Below, piece after piece: positions 32,282 to 40,342 of a DNA stretch of 64,000 nucleotides. The translations under genes were made by a program, and so were the position numbers. The stretch is from Gemmatimonas sp. Its GTDB lineage: Bacteria; Gemmatimonadota; Gemmatimonadetes; Gemmatimonadales; Gemmatimonadaceae. How positions within the stretch are numbered: the first letter of the stretch is position 1; each line of letters starts with the position of its first letter. Location of the stretch: NCBI GenBank assembly GCA_011390885.1, contig JAABRO010000060.1, positions 62,001 to 126,000 of the forward strand, given 5' to 3'. A model generated the notes under the pieces. The model did no database searches, was not told where the DNA came from, and was given only the letters and a program-made list of their open reading frames with translations.

Positions 32282-34000
32282 TCACGCGGTCGCCGCTGCG
32301 GCGCAGGCGCGGCGCCAGCCGTCGAGCAGCGTGACGTGCTGCGTGAGCAGCAGCTGGTGCTGCCATTCGGATGCCTCGCCCTTCGCGCGGATCACCCGCT
32401 CGAGCAGGTCGCGGTCGTGCGGTGACCACTGCTCGAGGTCCGGCACGAGGTCCACGGCGAGCGCCCACAGGTCGAACGCCTCGCCCGCCGCGCCGCGCCA
32501 GTCGCGCATCCGGGACGTGTGCAGCTCCCGCTCGAGCCGCGCCACCGCGGTGCGCTGCGCCGCGTCGCGATCACCGGCGTAGGCGTGCGCGATGTGCCGC
32601 TGCACCGCCATCGTGAGGACGGCCGTGTCGATCGGCGCGCGGTGCGCCGCGTGCGATGTGGTCGCGGCATCCGTCCTCGACGGCACGACGAGCTGCAGCC
32701 CCGCCACCACCAGCTCGCGCAAGCGAGGCATCGGCACCATGTACCCGCGTCGCGTCGTGAGCTTCGCGAACTCCCGTTCCGCGACACGCCCGAGCCGCGC
32801 ATCGGTGGGGCGGAACCCGAGGCGGTAGTAGAACCAGTACGCACCGGAGCGCAGCCCTTCCGGGTTGTCGTGGCCGAGCTGGTAGTTCTCCGCCTCGAAG
32901 CAGGACACGCCGTAGCGCTGGTGATACAGGCGCAGCAGCTGCGCGAAGAACCACGCCGACTCGCCGCCGCGCTGCGCGGGGAACACGTTGATCCCCACCT
33001 TCGAGCGCTGCGGAAAGAGCCACGCGCCGCCGTACGCCAGCGGCACGCCGTTGCGAAACGCCATGAAGCCCACGTAGCTGTCGAACGGCAGACGATGGGC
33101 CAGGTCGAGCGAGAACAGCGCGATGCGCAGGCCGCGCCCCATGTCGTGCAGCGTCACGTCGCTCGCATGCGTGACCGGGTCCGTTTCGCGCTGCAGCGAG
33201 GCGAGCACCACGCGCGCCGTGTCGATCAGGGCGTTGCGCTGCCGCGTGTCGAGGGCCACCGCCTCCGGCAGTGGCTCGGCGAGCACCGCGGCCAGCTGCA
33301 CGCCGCGCTGCGGTCCGTCCGGCAGGGTGAACACTGGCCCCTGCGGCGCGCGCGCGGACGTCATGGCGCCGGTACGCGTGCCGAGCGGCACCGTGAGGTA
33401 CGGTTGCAGTCGCGCGAACAGATGGGCGCGAAGCGCCTCGCTCGCCTCCAGCCGGTCGAGGCGAACCATGAGGTGCGCCAGTCTCGCTTCGGGCGTGGGA
33501 CCAAGGAGTCGCTCCGCGAGTTCGCGTGCGCTCCCCTCGAGCAGGTCGGGCACCTCCCGCTCCACGGGGAGCAACAGCGTGCGCAGCACCTCGCGCGCCT
33601 CCTCGTCGGGGGCCTCGAGCGACAACAGGCCCGCGCGCCCACGCCACCGGCCCAGCAGCAGGCGACGCACGAGCCGGTGCGAGAACGAGGCCTCGAGTCG
33701 CGTGCCTGTCACGCCACTGTTCGCGAGCGCCGCCGCGTGACGCGGAGAGGACGAACACATCGCTGCCGCACGCCTCGCCACACGCAGCAGCTCCCGCTTC
33801 GCGAGCCTGTGCTGCTGCTCGCCGCCCGGATGGGCAAGCACGAAGAGCAGCAGGTCGTGCCACTCGCGAAGCGCGCGGGGCGACGCGGCGGAGCGTCCGA
33901 GCAGCGCGCGGAAGACCGCGTCTCGGTCCGGTGCCGCGCGCGAGAGCGAGGCGCGTGCGGCAAGCACCTCGGCTGTGGTGAGTGCGGTGGGAGCGGCCAC
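32282..34000 (-). CDS. Orphan 572-residue protein with a divergent GNAT-like core
   Basis: No named family recognised. No signal peptide or membrane segment is visible. The N-terminal half (about 1-250) is rich in Ala, Arg and Leu and largely helical. Around residues 295-415 the sequence VGFMAFRNGVPLAYGGAWLFPQ, then NVFPAQRGGESAWFFAQLLRLYHQ and GAYWFYYRLGFRP, follows the strand-helix-strand order of GNAT acyltransferases, including the final YRLGF bulge. The acetyl-CoA P-loop is degenerate, so activity is uncertain. The C-terminal quarter is helical with no known motif. The gene is convergent with the FAS1 lipoprotein and divergent from the ECF sigma gene, separated by 86 bases. Confidence 0.6.
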   Translation of the reverse strand: MAAPTALTTAEVLAARASLSRAAPDRDAVFRALLGRSAASPRALREWHDLLLFVLAHPGGEQQHRLAKRELLRVARRAAAMCSSSPRHAAALANSGVTGTRLEASFSHRLVRRLLLGRWRGRAGLLSLEAPDEEAREVLRTLLLPVEREVPDLLEGSARELAERLLGPTPEARLAHLMVRLDRLEASEALRAHLFARLQPYLTVPLGTRTGAMTSARAPQGPVFTLPDGPQRGVQLAAVLAEPLPEAVALDTRQRNALIDTARVVLASLQRETDPVTHASDVTLHDMGRGLRIALFSLDLAHRLPFDSYVGFMAFRNGVPLAYGGAWLFPQRSKVGINVFPAQRGGESAWFFAQLLRLYHQRYGVSCFEAENYQLGHDNPEGLRSGAYWFYYRLGFRPTDARLGRVAEREFAKLTTRRGYMVPMPRLRELVVAGLQLVVPSRTDAATTSHAAHRAPIDTAVLTMAVQRHIAHAYAGDRDAAQRTAVARLERELHTSRMRDWRGAAGEAFDLWALAVDLVPDLEQWSPHDRDLLERVIRAKGEASEWQHQLLLTQHVTLLDGWRRACAAAATA

Positions 34001-34086
34001 GCCGGAAGCTAGTCGAGGCCGGGCCGTTTGGGGGCGCGCGACGAGGCGGGGGCGCGGCCGCTGGTCACCGGGTCCCGGTGGTGCGT

Positions 34087-34677
34087 ATGCTCAAGGACAT
34101 GATGACCGAGCAACCGCCCGCCCTCGATCCGTACCCGGAGTGGACGCGTCGCCTGCAGGCCTCCGACCACGGGGCGCTGGAGGCCGTCTTTGCCGACGCG
34201 CACGACGCGCTCGTGGCCTACGCGCGTCGTCTGTTGGGCGATGTGGCGCAGGCGCGCGACGTGGTCCAGATCGCCTTCATCCGGCTCTGGGATCATCGCA
34301 CCTCACTCGATCCAGAACGATCGGTGCGTGCCTGGCTGTTCCGGACGGTGCGGAACCTCGCCCTGACCCGGATCCGGGATGAACGCAACCAGGCGCAGTC
34401 ACTCGAAGCGTGGGAAGAGGCCCCGCTGTGGCGTGCCCCCGAGCCGGAGGCGCTGCTCGAGGAAGGTGAACTCGGCCGCGCCCTGCAGGGGTGGCTGGCG
34501 GAACTCCCCGATCGACAGCGGGAGGCGATCGTCTTGAGTCGGTTCGAAGGGCTGTCACACGAAGAGATTGCGGCGGTGATGGAGATCGCCCCCCGCACGG
34601 TCAACAACCACATCGTCCGCGGGTTGCAGGCCCTCCGCGCGCGGTTCGATGCCAACTGGACGCAGGAGCAGGCATGA
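34087..34677 (+). CDS. ECF RNA polymerase sigma factor (sigma-70 family)
   Basis: Extracytoplasmic-function sigma factor, about 196 residues, with regions 2 and 4 only. Region 2 has ALEAVFADAHDALVAYARRLLGD, DVVQIAFIRLWDHR and LFRTVRNLALTRIRDE. Region 4 has LPDRQREAIVLSRFEGLSHEEIAAVMEIAPRTVNNHI, the DNA-reading helix-turn-helix. Several starts are possible: ATG 34087 (GGTGG upstream), 34099 and 34102 (AAGGA four bases upstream of the last). The stop overlaps the FecR-like gene (ATGA), so sigma, anti-sigma and the STN-bearing receptor form a FecI-FecR-FecA-type cell-surface signalling set. It presumably transcribes that set and perhaps the FAS1 gene behind it. Confidence 0.92.
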   Translation: MLKDMMTEQPPALDPYPEWTRRLQASDHGALEAVFADAHDALVAYARRLLGDVAQARDVVQIAFIRLWDHRTSLDPERSVRAWLFRTVRNLALTRIRDERNQAQSLEAWEEAPLWRAPEPEALLEEGELGRALQGWLAELPDRQREAIVLSRFEGLSHEEIAAVMEIAPRTVNNHIVRGLQALRARFDANWTQEQA

Positions 34678-35723
34678 GTGACGCACGGAATCGGGCGCTG
34701 CCGGAGCCCGTCGGTGACGAGGTCGCCTCGGACGCCGAGCGCACGGCGCTGGCGGAGGTGTGGGGGCGTCTCGAGGCGGCGCGTCCGGCACCCGCCGTGG
34801 CGACCGACGAGCGGGCGGCAATGTGGGCGGCGATCGCCGCGGCGACGCGGCCGCAGGCCGGCGATGTCGCGGCATCGCCGCCCGCCGTCGCAGACCCGGA
34901 TGCGACGGACGTGGCGGGCGCGGCGGCGAGGCCCCCGCACCGCGCCGCACCGCGCCTGTCGCCGCCGATGCCTCCCGCCTGGGCGCGGCGCGGACGCCGC
35001 ACCGCCGTCGGCGTGATGGCTGCGGCGATCGCCGTGCTGCTGGGCGTCGTCGGCCGTCCCGGGGCCTGGGAGGAGGTCACGGTGCCGCGCGGTCGACAGG
35101 AGGAGCTTCAGCTGCCCGATGGTTCGCGCGTCGCGCTCGAGGGAGGGAGTACCTTGCGCTTTCGTCGCGGCTTCCGCGGCTGGTTCGGCCGGCCGGCGGA
35201 GCGTCTGACGGAGCTCGAGGGCACCGGCTATTTCGCGGTCACGCGAGACGGGCGTCCGTTCACCGTGCGGACCTACAATGCGTCGGTGCGCGTGCTTGGC
35301 ACCGCGTTCAACGTACAGGCGCGGCGCGGCGATACCACCGGCACCACGGTTGCCGTGGCAGAGGGCCGCGTCGAGCTCCTCGGGACGACGCGGTCTGGCG
35401 TCACCCTCGGTGCCGGTCAGCGGGCCGTGCTGGCGCACGGAGCGCTCGGGCCGGGAGACGTGGAAGCCCTTCCGGTCGATCGCGTGGCGCCGTGGCGCAC
35501 GGGCGGATTCGTCGCAATCGACGAACCACTGGCGGTCGTGTTGGGCTCCCTCGAGCGGCACTTCGCAGCCGTGATCACCCTGGAGGCCCCGGACCGCGCT
35601 GATCGCAGGGTCACGCTGTACTTCCCCTCCGCTGCGCTGGAGCGGGTGCTCACCGATCTCGCCACGATGCAGGAGCTTGTGCTGGAACGCCGACGCGACG
35701 GGTACGTGTTGCGTTCGCAGTGA
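34674..35723 (+). CDS. FecR-family anti-sigma/sigma regulator
   Basis: Single-pass inner-membrane regulator of the ECF sigma factor, 349 residues. A cytoplasmic Ala/Arg/Pro-rich part (1-108) contains the sigma-binding WAAI region. The membrane helix is at about 110-127. The periplasmic FecR domain follows with LPDGSRVALEGGSTLRFRR, ELEGTGYFAVTRDGRPFTVRT and VRVLGTAFNVQAR. A C-terminal DUF4974-like domain follows (DEPLAVVLGSLERHF, YFPSAALERVLTDLATM). Cell-surface signalling proteins of this type receive a signal from an STN-bearing receptor and release or activate the sigma factor. The genes on both sides overlap it (ATGA and GTGATG), as expected for such a set. Confidence 0.9.
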   Translation: MSDARNRALPEPVGDEVASDAERTALAEVWGRLEAARPAPAVATDERAAMWAAIAAATRPQAGDVAASPPAVADPDATDVAGAAARPPHRAAPRLSPPMPPAWARRGRRTAVGVMAAAIAVLLGVVGRPGAWEEVTVPRGRQEELQLPDGSRVALEGGSTLRFRRGFRGWFGRPAERLTELEGTGYFAVTRDGRPFTVRTYNASVRVLGTAFNVQARRGDTTGTTVAVAEGRVELLGTTRSGVTLGAGQRAVLAHGALGPGDVEALPVDRVAPWRTGGFVAIDEPLAVVLGSLERHFAAVITLEAPDRADRRVTLYFPSAALERVLTDLATMQELVLERRRDGYVLRSQ

Positions 35724-38452
35724 TGCAGACACCGCCACGACATCGGCACGCCCCGCACCCACGCGCCTTCATCTGGCTCGTGGCGGCTGCCATCGCCGTG
35801 CCGTCTGCCTCGGAGGTCCGCGCGCAGGCGCCGCGCGGACCGGTCGAGGCCACGATCACGCTCTCGCTGCGCGGTGTGCCGGTCACCGAGGCATTGGACC
35901 GGTTCGCGGCCGTGAGTGGGGTCAGTCTCGTGTTCGACCCCGCCGTCGTCGGAAGTGGACGGGTCTTCTGCCAGGTCGAAGAGGCGCCGCCGGAAGCGAT
36001 GCTGCGGTGCATCGTGCGCGAGGCCGGGCTGGACTTCTATCGCCTGTCGTCCGGCACGTACGTGGTGATCGCGTCGCTCGCCCAGGCCCCGCAGTTCGCG
36101 ACCCTCGCGGGGCAGGTGACCGACGCGGCGAGTGGGGAGCCAGTGCCGCTGGCCCGCGTGTCCCTCGACCAGGACATCGGGGCGCGCACCGTCAATGACG
36201 CCGGCGCCTTCCGGTTTGCCGCGCTGCTGCCCGGGCGCTATCAGGTGCGCGTGCAGGCGGTGGGCTACCGCCCGCTCGTTCACACGGTGGAGCTGGCGCC
36301 GGGACGGATCGAGCGATGGCGCGCGCCGCTCGAGCCGCTGCCCGCGACGCTCGCGCTGGTCGAGGTGACAGGGCTGTCGCCGGCGGGCGGGGCGTCGCCC
36401 ACGGGGGCCCAGACGATCGCGGTCGACTCCACCTCCGCGGCACTCGCGGCGAGCGGGCTGCTGCGCGCCGCGGCGTACCAGCTGGGGGTCGGCCAGCGCG
36501 CGCTGGCCGGTGACCTGCACATCCAGGGCGGCGAAGCGGGCGAGCATCAGTACCGACTCGATGGCGTGCCGGTGTTCGATCCCGTGTCCGTGGCGCGGCT
36601 GTTCGGTGCCTTCACGCCACTCGCCATCCGGCAGCTGACCGTGCACAAGGCGGGATTCGGCGTGACGAACGGCAGCTATACGGCTGGCGTGATCGATCTC
36701 GAGCACTCCCTTGGCGCGGGCGGCGACGGGCTCGTGACGCACCTCGACCCGGTGGCGGCCTCGGTGCGTTACAGCGCGCGCGGCACGGTTGGTGGCCGCC
36801 GTGTCCAGGGCATGATCGCCGGGCGAAGGAGCCTCTGGGATGTGAATGCGGTGCCCTCGCTCTCGCAGGCATTCGACGGCTGGGCGCGCGTCGACCCGCT
36901 GCTGCTCGATCGCGTCAGCGGCGCGCCGGTCGCGGTCGGCCCCGACGCGTCGTTCGCGATCGATCGGCATACGCCCAGCCTGCGCTTCGTGGACGTGCAC
37001 AGCGCGGCGCGCGTCGAGCTGGGCGCCTTCCAGTCCGTCGCCGCGTCCGCCTTCATTTCGAGCAATGCGGTGAGTGCCGACGTGCGCGCCTTCGCGTCGT
37101 CGGCCGGTGAGGACGCGGTGCGGCTCGAGACGCGCGACGCGTATGCATGGCAAACAGTGGGCGGCATGGTGCGGCACGACTGGCAGCCGACGGCACGTGT
37201 GCAGCAGATGCTGCGGCTGCGCATGAGCGGGCATCAGCTCGCGCATCGGCATCACGCCGTCGCGGCCGCCGAGGTCGGGCCGATCGCGTCCGCGGCCCCG
37301 GACCGCCACGAGTCCAACGCGGTGGCGGAAGTGTCGCTCGACGCGATCACGCGCCTGGCAGCCACCGACGCTGGCGAACTGACGGTTGGCGCGGAGCTCG
37401 CGCGCACCGACAGCCGCATGGACATGGACAACGGCGTGTTTCGGCCGATGCAGAGCGCGGGCGCCGCGTGGCGCGTGGCCCAGTTCACCGAGTGGCGGCA
37501 GCGCCTGCCGCGCGGCCTGCGCATCGATGCAGGGCTGCGCCTCACGTGGGTCCCGACGTTCGCGACGGTGTATGGCGAGCCGCGCATCGCGCTGCTCGGC
37601 GAGCACGATCGGGAGCGAGGCGTGCTCGCATGGCGCCTCGCCGGCGGTGTGTATCGCCAGTTCGTCTCGCAGTTCGACCTGCCGGCGCTCGGTCCGACGG
37701 CCGTGGCGAGCGGCGTGCGCTTCTGGCTGCCGGTCGATGGCACCATCCGGCCGGCCGAGACGTACCACGCGGCGGCCGAGGTCGTCTGGCGTCATGTCCG
37801 CGGGCTCGAGTTGCGCGCCGAGGCGTACCACAAATGGCTCACGTCACTGCCGGCGCTCGACTTCGGCGTGCTGCTCGGCGAAGGCGGCGCGCTGCCTCAC
37901 GGCCTGACGCAATCCGACTTCATCGGCGTCAGTCGCGGCCGGACGGCTGGCGCAGGAGTCCGCGTCGCGCAGGAGGCACGCGCGGGTCGGGCCTCCCTCG
38001 CGATCGACGTCGGTCACTCCGTGCGCTCCTTTCCCGGTCGATTCGACGGCCGGCCCACGCGGACGCCGTGGAACGAGTCGCTTCGCGTCACGTCGTCCAT
38101 CGAGGCGCGCCTGCCCGGTACGTTCACGCTCTCGATGCAGTCGCGAAGTGCCTGGGGACGCGCGTGGGCCCTGCGGCGTGCGTACTACGACCTGGCACTC
38201 GCGGCGCTGCCAGTGACGACGCCGGGGAACGATCGATTGCCGGCGTGGCACGAAACGGATGTCGCGATCGCGCGCGCGTTCGCGATCGGCAGTGCACGCG
38301 CAGAACTCTCGCTGAGCGCGTTGAATCTGTTCGCGCGCGCGAACGTGATCGATGCGTGGCTTGTTCCCTCGTCGGAAGGCGCGTCGTTCTCGCGCGTACC
38401 GCGCATCGGTGTCGCGCGACAGTTGCTCCTCGCCGCGCGCGTGCGTCGCTGA
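35720..38452 (+). CDS. TonB-dependent receptor with STN and carboxypeptidase-regulatory-like domains
   Basis: Outer-membrane transducer of 910 residues. After a signal peptide (about 15-38) comes a secretin/TonB short N-terminal (STN) domain (about 45-118: LRGVPVTEALDRFAAVSGVSLVFDP). STN domains contact FecR-like proteins. A CarboxypepD_reg-like beta domain (about 124-205: LAGQVTDAASGEPVPLARVSLD), as in SusC-type proteins, precedes the plug (about 225-330: GEHQYRLDGVPVFDPVSV). The rest is a beta-barrel. A TonB box is not obvious. The substrate is unknown; combined STN and SusC-like features suggest uptake of a large oligomer with signalling. GTG 35720 and ATG 35723 are both possible starts; the FecR stop overlaps. 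Confidence 0.85.
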   Translation: MMQTPPRHRHAPHPRAFIWLVAAAIAVPSASEVRAQAPRGPVEATITLSLRGVPVTEALDRFAAVSGVSLVFDPAVVGSGRVFCQVEEAPPEAMLRCIVREAGLDFYRLSSGTYVVIASLAQAPQFATLAGQVTDAASGEPVPLARVSLDQDIGARTVNDAGAFRFAALLPGRYQVRVQAVGYRPLVHTVELAPGRIERWRAPLEPLPATLALVEVTGLSPAGGASPTGAQTIAVDSTSAALAASGLLRAAAYQLGVGQRALAGDLHIQGGEAGEHQYRLDGVPVFDPVSVARLFGAFTPLAIRQLTVHKAGFGVTNGSYTAGVIDLEHSLGAGGDGLVTHLDPVAASVRYSARGTVGGRRVQGMIAGRRSLWDVNAVPSLSQAFDGWARVDPLLLDRVSGAPVAVGPDASFAIDRHTPSLRFVDVHSAARVELGAFQSVAASAFISSNAVSADVRAFASSAGEDAVRLETRDAYAWQTVGGMVRHDWQPTARVQQMLRLRMSGHQLAHRHHAVAAAEVGPIASAAPDRHESNAVAEVSLDAITRLAATDAGELTVGAELARTDSRMDMDNGVFRPMQSAGAAWRVAQFTEWRQRLPRGLRIDAGLRLTWVPTFATVYGEPRIALLGEHDRERGVLAWRLAGGVYRQFVSQFDLPALGPTAVASGVRFWLPVDGTIRPAETYHAAAEVVWRHVRGLELRAEAYHKWLTSLPALDFGVLLGEGGALPHGLTQSDFIGVSRGRTAGAGVRVAQEARAGRASLAIDVGHSVRSFPGRFDGRPTRTPWNESLRVTSSIEARLPGTFTLSMQSRSAWGRAWALRRAYYDLALAALPVTTPGNDRLPAWHETDVAIARAFAIGSARAELSLSALNLFARANVIDAWLVPSSEGASFSRVPRIGVARQLLLAARVRR

Positions 38453-38554
38453 CGCGCTGGTCATCGCGCATCGTTGTTGCGTAGTGAAGGTACGCGCGGC
38501 ACGCAGCATGTGCGCGCCTCGCGACTTCACTACTCAGATCGAGGAAACCGCATC

Positions 38555-40282
38555 ATGCGACTGTTCGGACGTGGGCGCCGCGCGTGGACGCGCTTTGCGC
38601 CGGTGCTGCTGGCCGGCACTGCTCTGCTTGCCGCTTGCGGCGATGACGAATCGGCCGTTGAGCCGACGCCGCCGGCGACGGTGGTCGCCGCCGCGCAGGC
38701 CTCTCCCAACCTGAGCACGCTGGTGAGTGCGCTCACCGCGGCTGATCTCGTGGGCACGCTGAGCGGGCCTGGGCCCTTCACGGTGTTCGCGCCGGTGAAC
38801 AGCGCGTTCGATGCCGTGCCGGCGGATGTGCTGCAGCGCCTGCTCGCGACGGGGAACGTGCAGATCCTGTCCAAGGTGCTGCGCTACCATGTGGTGCCGG
38901 GCCGAATCCTCGCGGCCGATCTCCGTGAGGGCCAGGAGGTCACCACGGTCGAGGGCACCACGCTGCGCATCACCCTCGCCGGCGGCGCCCGCGTGAACAA
39001 CGCCCGCATCACCACCACCGACATCCAGACCGGCAACGGCGTCGTCCACCTCATCGACGCGGTGATGACCGAGAGCCTCGACATTGTCGACGTGGCGACC
39101 ATTCGCGGCTTCAGCTCGCTCGTGAGCGCGGTGGCCAGCGCCGGGCTCGTGGATGCGGTGCGCGGCAATGGTGCCGGCCAGGGCATCACGGTGTTCGCGC
39201 CCACCAACGCGGCGTTCACGGCGCTTGGCACGCTGCCGGCGAATCCGGCGCTGTCGCAGGTGCTCACGTACCACGTGGTCGCGGGCCGTGCGCTTGCGGC
39301 GTCGCTCACCGACAACCAGCAGCTGACCACGCTCCAGGGCGGCACGGTGCGCTTCCGCACGAATCCGACGCGGCTGCAGGGCATCGCCAACACGGTGAAC
39401 ATCACGGCCACCGACATCGTGGCCAAGAACGGCGTGATTCACGTGATCGATGCCGTGCTGCTGCCCACCGCGCCCGTCACGCAGAACATCGTGCAGCTGG
39501 CCGGCGCGACACCGCAGCTCAGCACGCTCGTCACCGCCATCGGCGCCGCGAACCTCGGCGCCACGCTCAGCGGTGCGGGGCCGTTCACGGTCTTCGCGCC
39601 GGTGAACAGCGCGTTCGATGCCGTGCCGGCCGATGTGCTGCAGCGGCTGCTGGAGACGGGCAACGTCGGCATCCTCTCCAAGGTGCTGCGCTACCACGTG
39701 GTGCCGGGGCGTGTCCTGGCCGCCGATCTCCGTGAAGGGCAGGAGGTCACCACGGTCGAGGGCACCACGCTGCGCATCACGCTGGCCGGTGGCGCACGCG
39801 TCAACAACGCGCGCATCACGGCAACCGATATCCAGGCCACCAACGGTGTCGTGCACCTCATCGACGGTGTGCTCACCGAGAGTCTGGATATCGTGGATGT
39901 GGCCACGATTCGCGGCTTCAGCTCGTTGGTCAATGCCGTCGCGACGGCGGGGCTCGTGGATGCGCTTCGTGGCAACGGCGCGGGGCAGGGCATCACCGTG
40001 TTCGCGCCGACCAACGCGGCGTTCACGGCGCTCGGCACGCTGCCGGCGAATCCGGCGCTCAGCAACGTGCTCACGGCGCACGTGGTCAATGGGCGTGCGC
40101 TTTCGACCGGGCTGTCGAACAATCAGAGCGTGCCCACCCTGCAGGGCGGCAGCGTCACGATCCAGACCGGCCCGCTTCGCGTGCGTGGCGCCGGCAACAC
40201 CGCGCCCGTCGGCATCTCAGCGACGGACATCGTCGCCAAGAACGGCGTCATTCACGTGATCGACGGCGTCATCCTGCCGTGA
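38555..40282 (+). CDS. Four-domain fasciclin (FAS1) lipoprotein
   Basis: 575-residue lipoprotein with the lipobox LLAAC near residue 27 and a short Thr/Pro linker. Four FAS1 domains follow (about 40-172, 173-312, 318-440 and 442-575), each with an FTVFAPVNSAFDAVP- or ITVFAPTNAAFTALG-type H1 and a GVVHLIDAV- or GVIHVIDAV-type H2. Domains alternate in type A, B, A', B', and the pairs are about 269 residues apart. Such proteins act in surface adhesion and ligand binding. The ATG has GAGGA nine bases upstream. It follows the TonB-dependent receptor by 102 bases and could belong to the ECF regulon. A large hairpin ends the gene. Confidence 0.9.
   Translation: MRLFGRGRRAWTRFAPVLLAGTALLAACGDDESAVEPTPPATVVAAAQASPNLSTLVSALTAADLVGTLSGPGPFTVFAPVNSAFDAVPADVLQRLLATGNVQILSKVLRYHVVPGRILAADLREGQEVTTVEGTTLRITLAGGARVNNARITTTDIQTGNGVVHLIDAVMTESLDIVDVATIRGFSSLVSAVASAGLVDAVRGNGAGQGITVFAPTNAAFTALGTLPANPALSQVLTYHVVAGRALAASLTDNQQLTTLQGGTVRFRTNPTRLQGIANTVNITATDIVAKNGVIHVIDAVLLPTAPVTQNIVQLAGATPQLSTLVTAIGAANLGATLSGAGPFTVFAPVNSAFDAVPADVLQRLLETGNVGILSKVLRYHVVPGRVLAADLREGQEVTTVEGTTLRITLAGGARVNNARITATDIQATNGVVHLIDGVLTESLDIVDVATIRGFSSLVNAVATAGLVDALRGNGAGQGITVFAPTNAAFTALGTLPANPALSNVLTAHVVNGRALSTGLSNNQSVPTLQGGSVTIQTGPLRVRGAGNTAPVGISATDIVAKNGVIHVIDGVILP
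38777..40276 (+). repeat. Tandem 807-bp internal duplication in the FAS1 lipoprotein gene
   Basis: Two copies of a FAS1 domain pair repeat with a period of 807 bases. For example, the segment starting TTCACGGT at 38777 recurs at 39584, and the one ending ATTCGCGGCTTCAGCTCG near 39100 recurs near 39910. DNA identity is high in long stretches, including many synonymous positions, which suggests recent duplication or conversion. Confidence 0.85.
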
Positions 40283-40292
40283 TCGCAGTTCG

Positions 40293-40330
40293 TCCCGGCG
40301 GGTGCTCGCACGGGCGAGCATCCGCCGGGA
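40293..40330. terminator. Large bidirectional hairpin between convergent genes
   Basis: Arms 40293-40309 and 40314-40330 form a 17-bp stem with a single G-T pair and the loop ACGG. A smaller stem (CCACC/GGTGG, 40331-40342) touches the end of the minus-strand gene. It sits exactly between the FAS1 gene and the cyanophycinase-M28 gene and can stop transcription from both sides. Confidence 0.75.
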
Positions 40331-40342
40331 CCACCTCGGTGG

